NCBI RefSeq assembly: GCF_014697195.1
Contig: NZ_JACJRJ010000006.1
Location: 100,152-164,151 of the forward strand
Reading direction: 5' to 3'
DNA: 64,000 bases
DNA from: Cylindrospermum sp. FACHB-282
GTDB lineage: Bacteria; Cyanobacteriota; Cyanobacteriia; Cyanobacteriales; Nostocaceae
Shown here: one piece after another, positions 63,305 through 64,000 of the stretch
Layout: each line of letters starts with the position of its first letter
How positions within the stretch are numbered: the first letter of the stretch is position 1
Program-made: the position numbers and the translations under genes
The notes under the pieces: generated by a model
The model's database searches: none
Told to the model about the DNA's origin: nothing
What the model saw: only the letters and a program-made list of their open reading frames with translations

Positions 63305-64000
63305 ATGCAACTAACCGAAAGACACATCATCAAAAAAACTCATAAACATTACCAAGAAATTGATAGGCTTTGCTTTCTGTCTAAGAATCTCTATAATATT
63401 GCCAACTACTTAATTAGGCAATCCTTCTTTAAAACTGGTGAAATTCTCAGTTATAATCAGACCCAAAAACTATTACAAAGTCAGTTTGATTATAAAAATC
63501 TGCCAGCGAAAGTAAGTCAGCAAATATTAATAATTTTAGATAAGAACTGGAAAGCATTTTTTCAAGCACAAAAGGCTTATCAAGAAAACCCATCTAAGTT
63601 TTTGGGTAAACCAAGATTACCTAAATACAAACATAAAGAAAATGGGAGAAACCTTTTAGTTTATACCATCCAGGCTTTGTCTAAACCATTTCTATCCAAA
63701 GGACTTATTAAACTTAGCCAGACTGAGATAGTTTTCCCTACTCAGGCTAAAAAAATAGCACAAGTGAGGATTATTCCCAAGCTTAATCATTATGTTATTG
63801 AGGTGATTTATAATCAAGAAGAAAAACCAAAACAGGTAGATAATAAGAGAATTGCCAGTATTGATTTAGGATTAAATAATTTAGCTTCTGTAACTTTCAA
63901 TCAAGCAGGTTTAATACCTTTCTTGATAAATGGCAGACCTTTAAAATCCATTAATCATTTTTTTAATAAAAAGAAAGCTAAATTACAGGTGATTCTCAAA
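63305..64000 (+). CDS. tnpB: TnpB (RNA-guided endonuclease family), cut by the right edge
   Basis: Starts ATG 63305 (MQLTERHIIKKTHKHYQEID) after an AGGAGG four bases upstream and stays open for 232 codons to the window end. Residues about 1-185 are the N-terminal recognition and wedge parts, with RNA-contact-like basic helices; the RuvC start is visible as ASIDLGLNNLASV with its first Asp. The two further RuvC residues lie beyond the edge, so activity cannot be judged. TnpB cuts DNA guided by omega-RNA and favours keeping the transposon. Confidence 0.88.
   Translation, partial: MQLTERHIIKKTHKHYQEIDRLCFLSKNLYNIANYLIRQSFFKTGEILSYNQTQKLLQSQFDYKNLPAKVSQQILIILDKNWKAFFQAQKAYQENPSKFLGKPRLPKYKHKENGRNLLVYTIQALSKPFLSKGLIKLSQTEIVFPTQAKKIAQVRIIPKLNHYVIEVIYNQEEKPKQVDNKRIASIDLGLNNLASVTFNQAGLIPFLINGRPLKSINHFFNKKKAKLQVILK

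Larger units (their letters stand above)
63204..64000 (+). mobile_element. IS607-type element relic with tnpB, cut by the right edge
   Basis: A tnpA relic (63204-63260) and a following tnpB open to the window end form the IS607 arrangement: tnpA then tnpB on one strand. The left end must lie in the upstream spacer (about 63100-63200); the right end is outside the window. Confidence 0.65.

Overview
The window looks like chromosome of a filamentous, probably heterocyst-forming cyanobacterium of the order Nostocales. The signs are many HIP1-type GCGATCGC octamers inside genes, a 7-bp tandem repeat array (34339-34437), several small palindromic repeat families, IctB, pentapeptide-repeat and WGxxGxxG proteins, and a cyanoexosortase with PEP-CTERM proteins. 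The assignment rests on gene content only; no rRNA or tRNA gene was recognised.

Layout. 1-7.8 kb: a protein cut by the window edge, a 50-residue protein, an LCP (LytR-CpsA-Psr) cell-wall ligase, a PerM/AI-2E-type permease, a subtilisin-like protein with an altered catalytic triad, and ribulose-phosphate 3-epimerase. 8-9.1 kb: a decayed IS200/IS605 element (5'-truncated tnpB, tail of tnpA). 9.1-12.3 kb: HpsJ-like protein, a stub resembling exosortase-associated proteins, and two tandemly duplicated PEP-CTERM proteins. 13-20 kb: CsbD, a four-repeat GxRP protein, UvrB, Uma2 nucleases, an orphan toxin/immunity-like pair and a TPR protein. 19.8-34.2 kb: two rhomboid proteases and a surface-polysaccharide/protein-sorting locus: Wzc-like, Wza-like, exosortase-associated protein, exosortase and a DegT aminotransferase. 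A GH13 amylase on the other strand divides this locus; a degenerate histidine kinase and IctB follow. 34-47 kb: ankyrin protein, lytic transglycosylase, slipin fragment, UbiH-type hydroxylase, YebC, sugar-binding lipoprotein, glucokinase and a phosphatase. 47-53 kb: a complete branched-chain/neutral amino-acid ABC operon (K-H-M-extra gene-G-F) with a small interrupted gene behind it. 53-59 kb: fasciclin protein, an NDH-2-like oxidoreductase and three pentapeptide-repeat proteins. 60-64 kb: the dnaJ-tusA-rsgA operon and, at the right edge, a tnpB behind a 19-codon relic of an IS607-type tnpA.

How genes work together. HpsJ-like protein, PEP-CTERM substrates, exosortase, its partner protein, Wza and Wzc fit one system that sorts proteins to the envelope while polysaccharide is exported. 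The exosortase looks more like cyanoexosortase B than A, whereas the HpsJ/stub/PEP-CTERM cluster at 9-12 kb resembles a type A context that has lost its exosortase.

The best leads are the four-repeat GxRP protein (13669-14067), the orphan toxin/immunity-like pair (16991-17960), the split exosortase locus with its reiterated Wza, the enzymes with lost catalytic residues (protease, histidine kinase), the two tnpB relics, and several palindromic/MITE-like elements. No CRISPR array or complete new defence island was seen.
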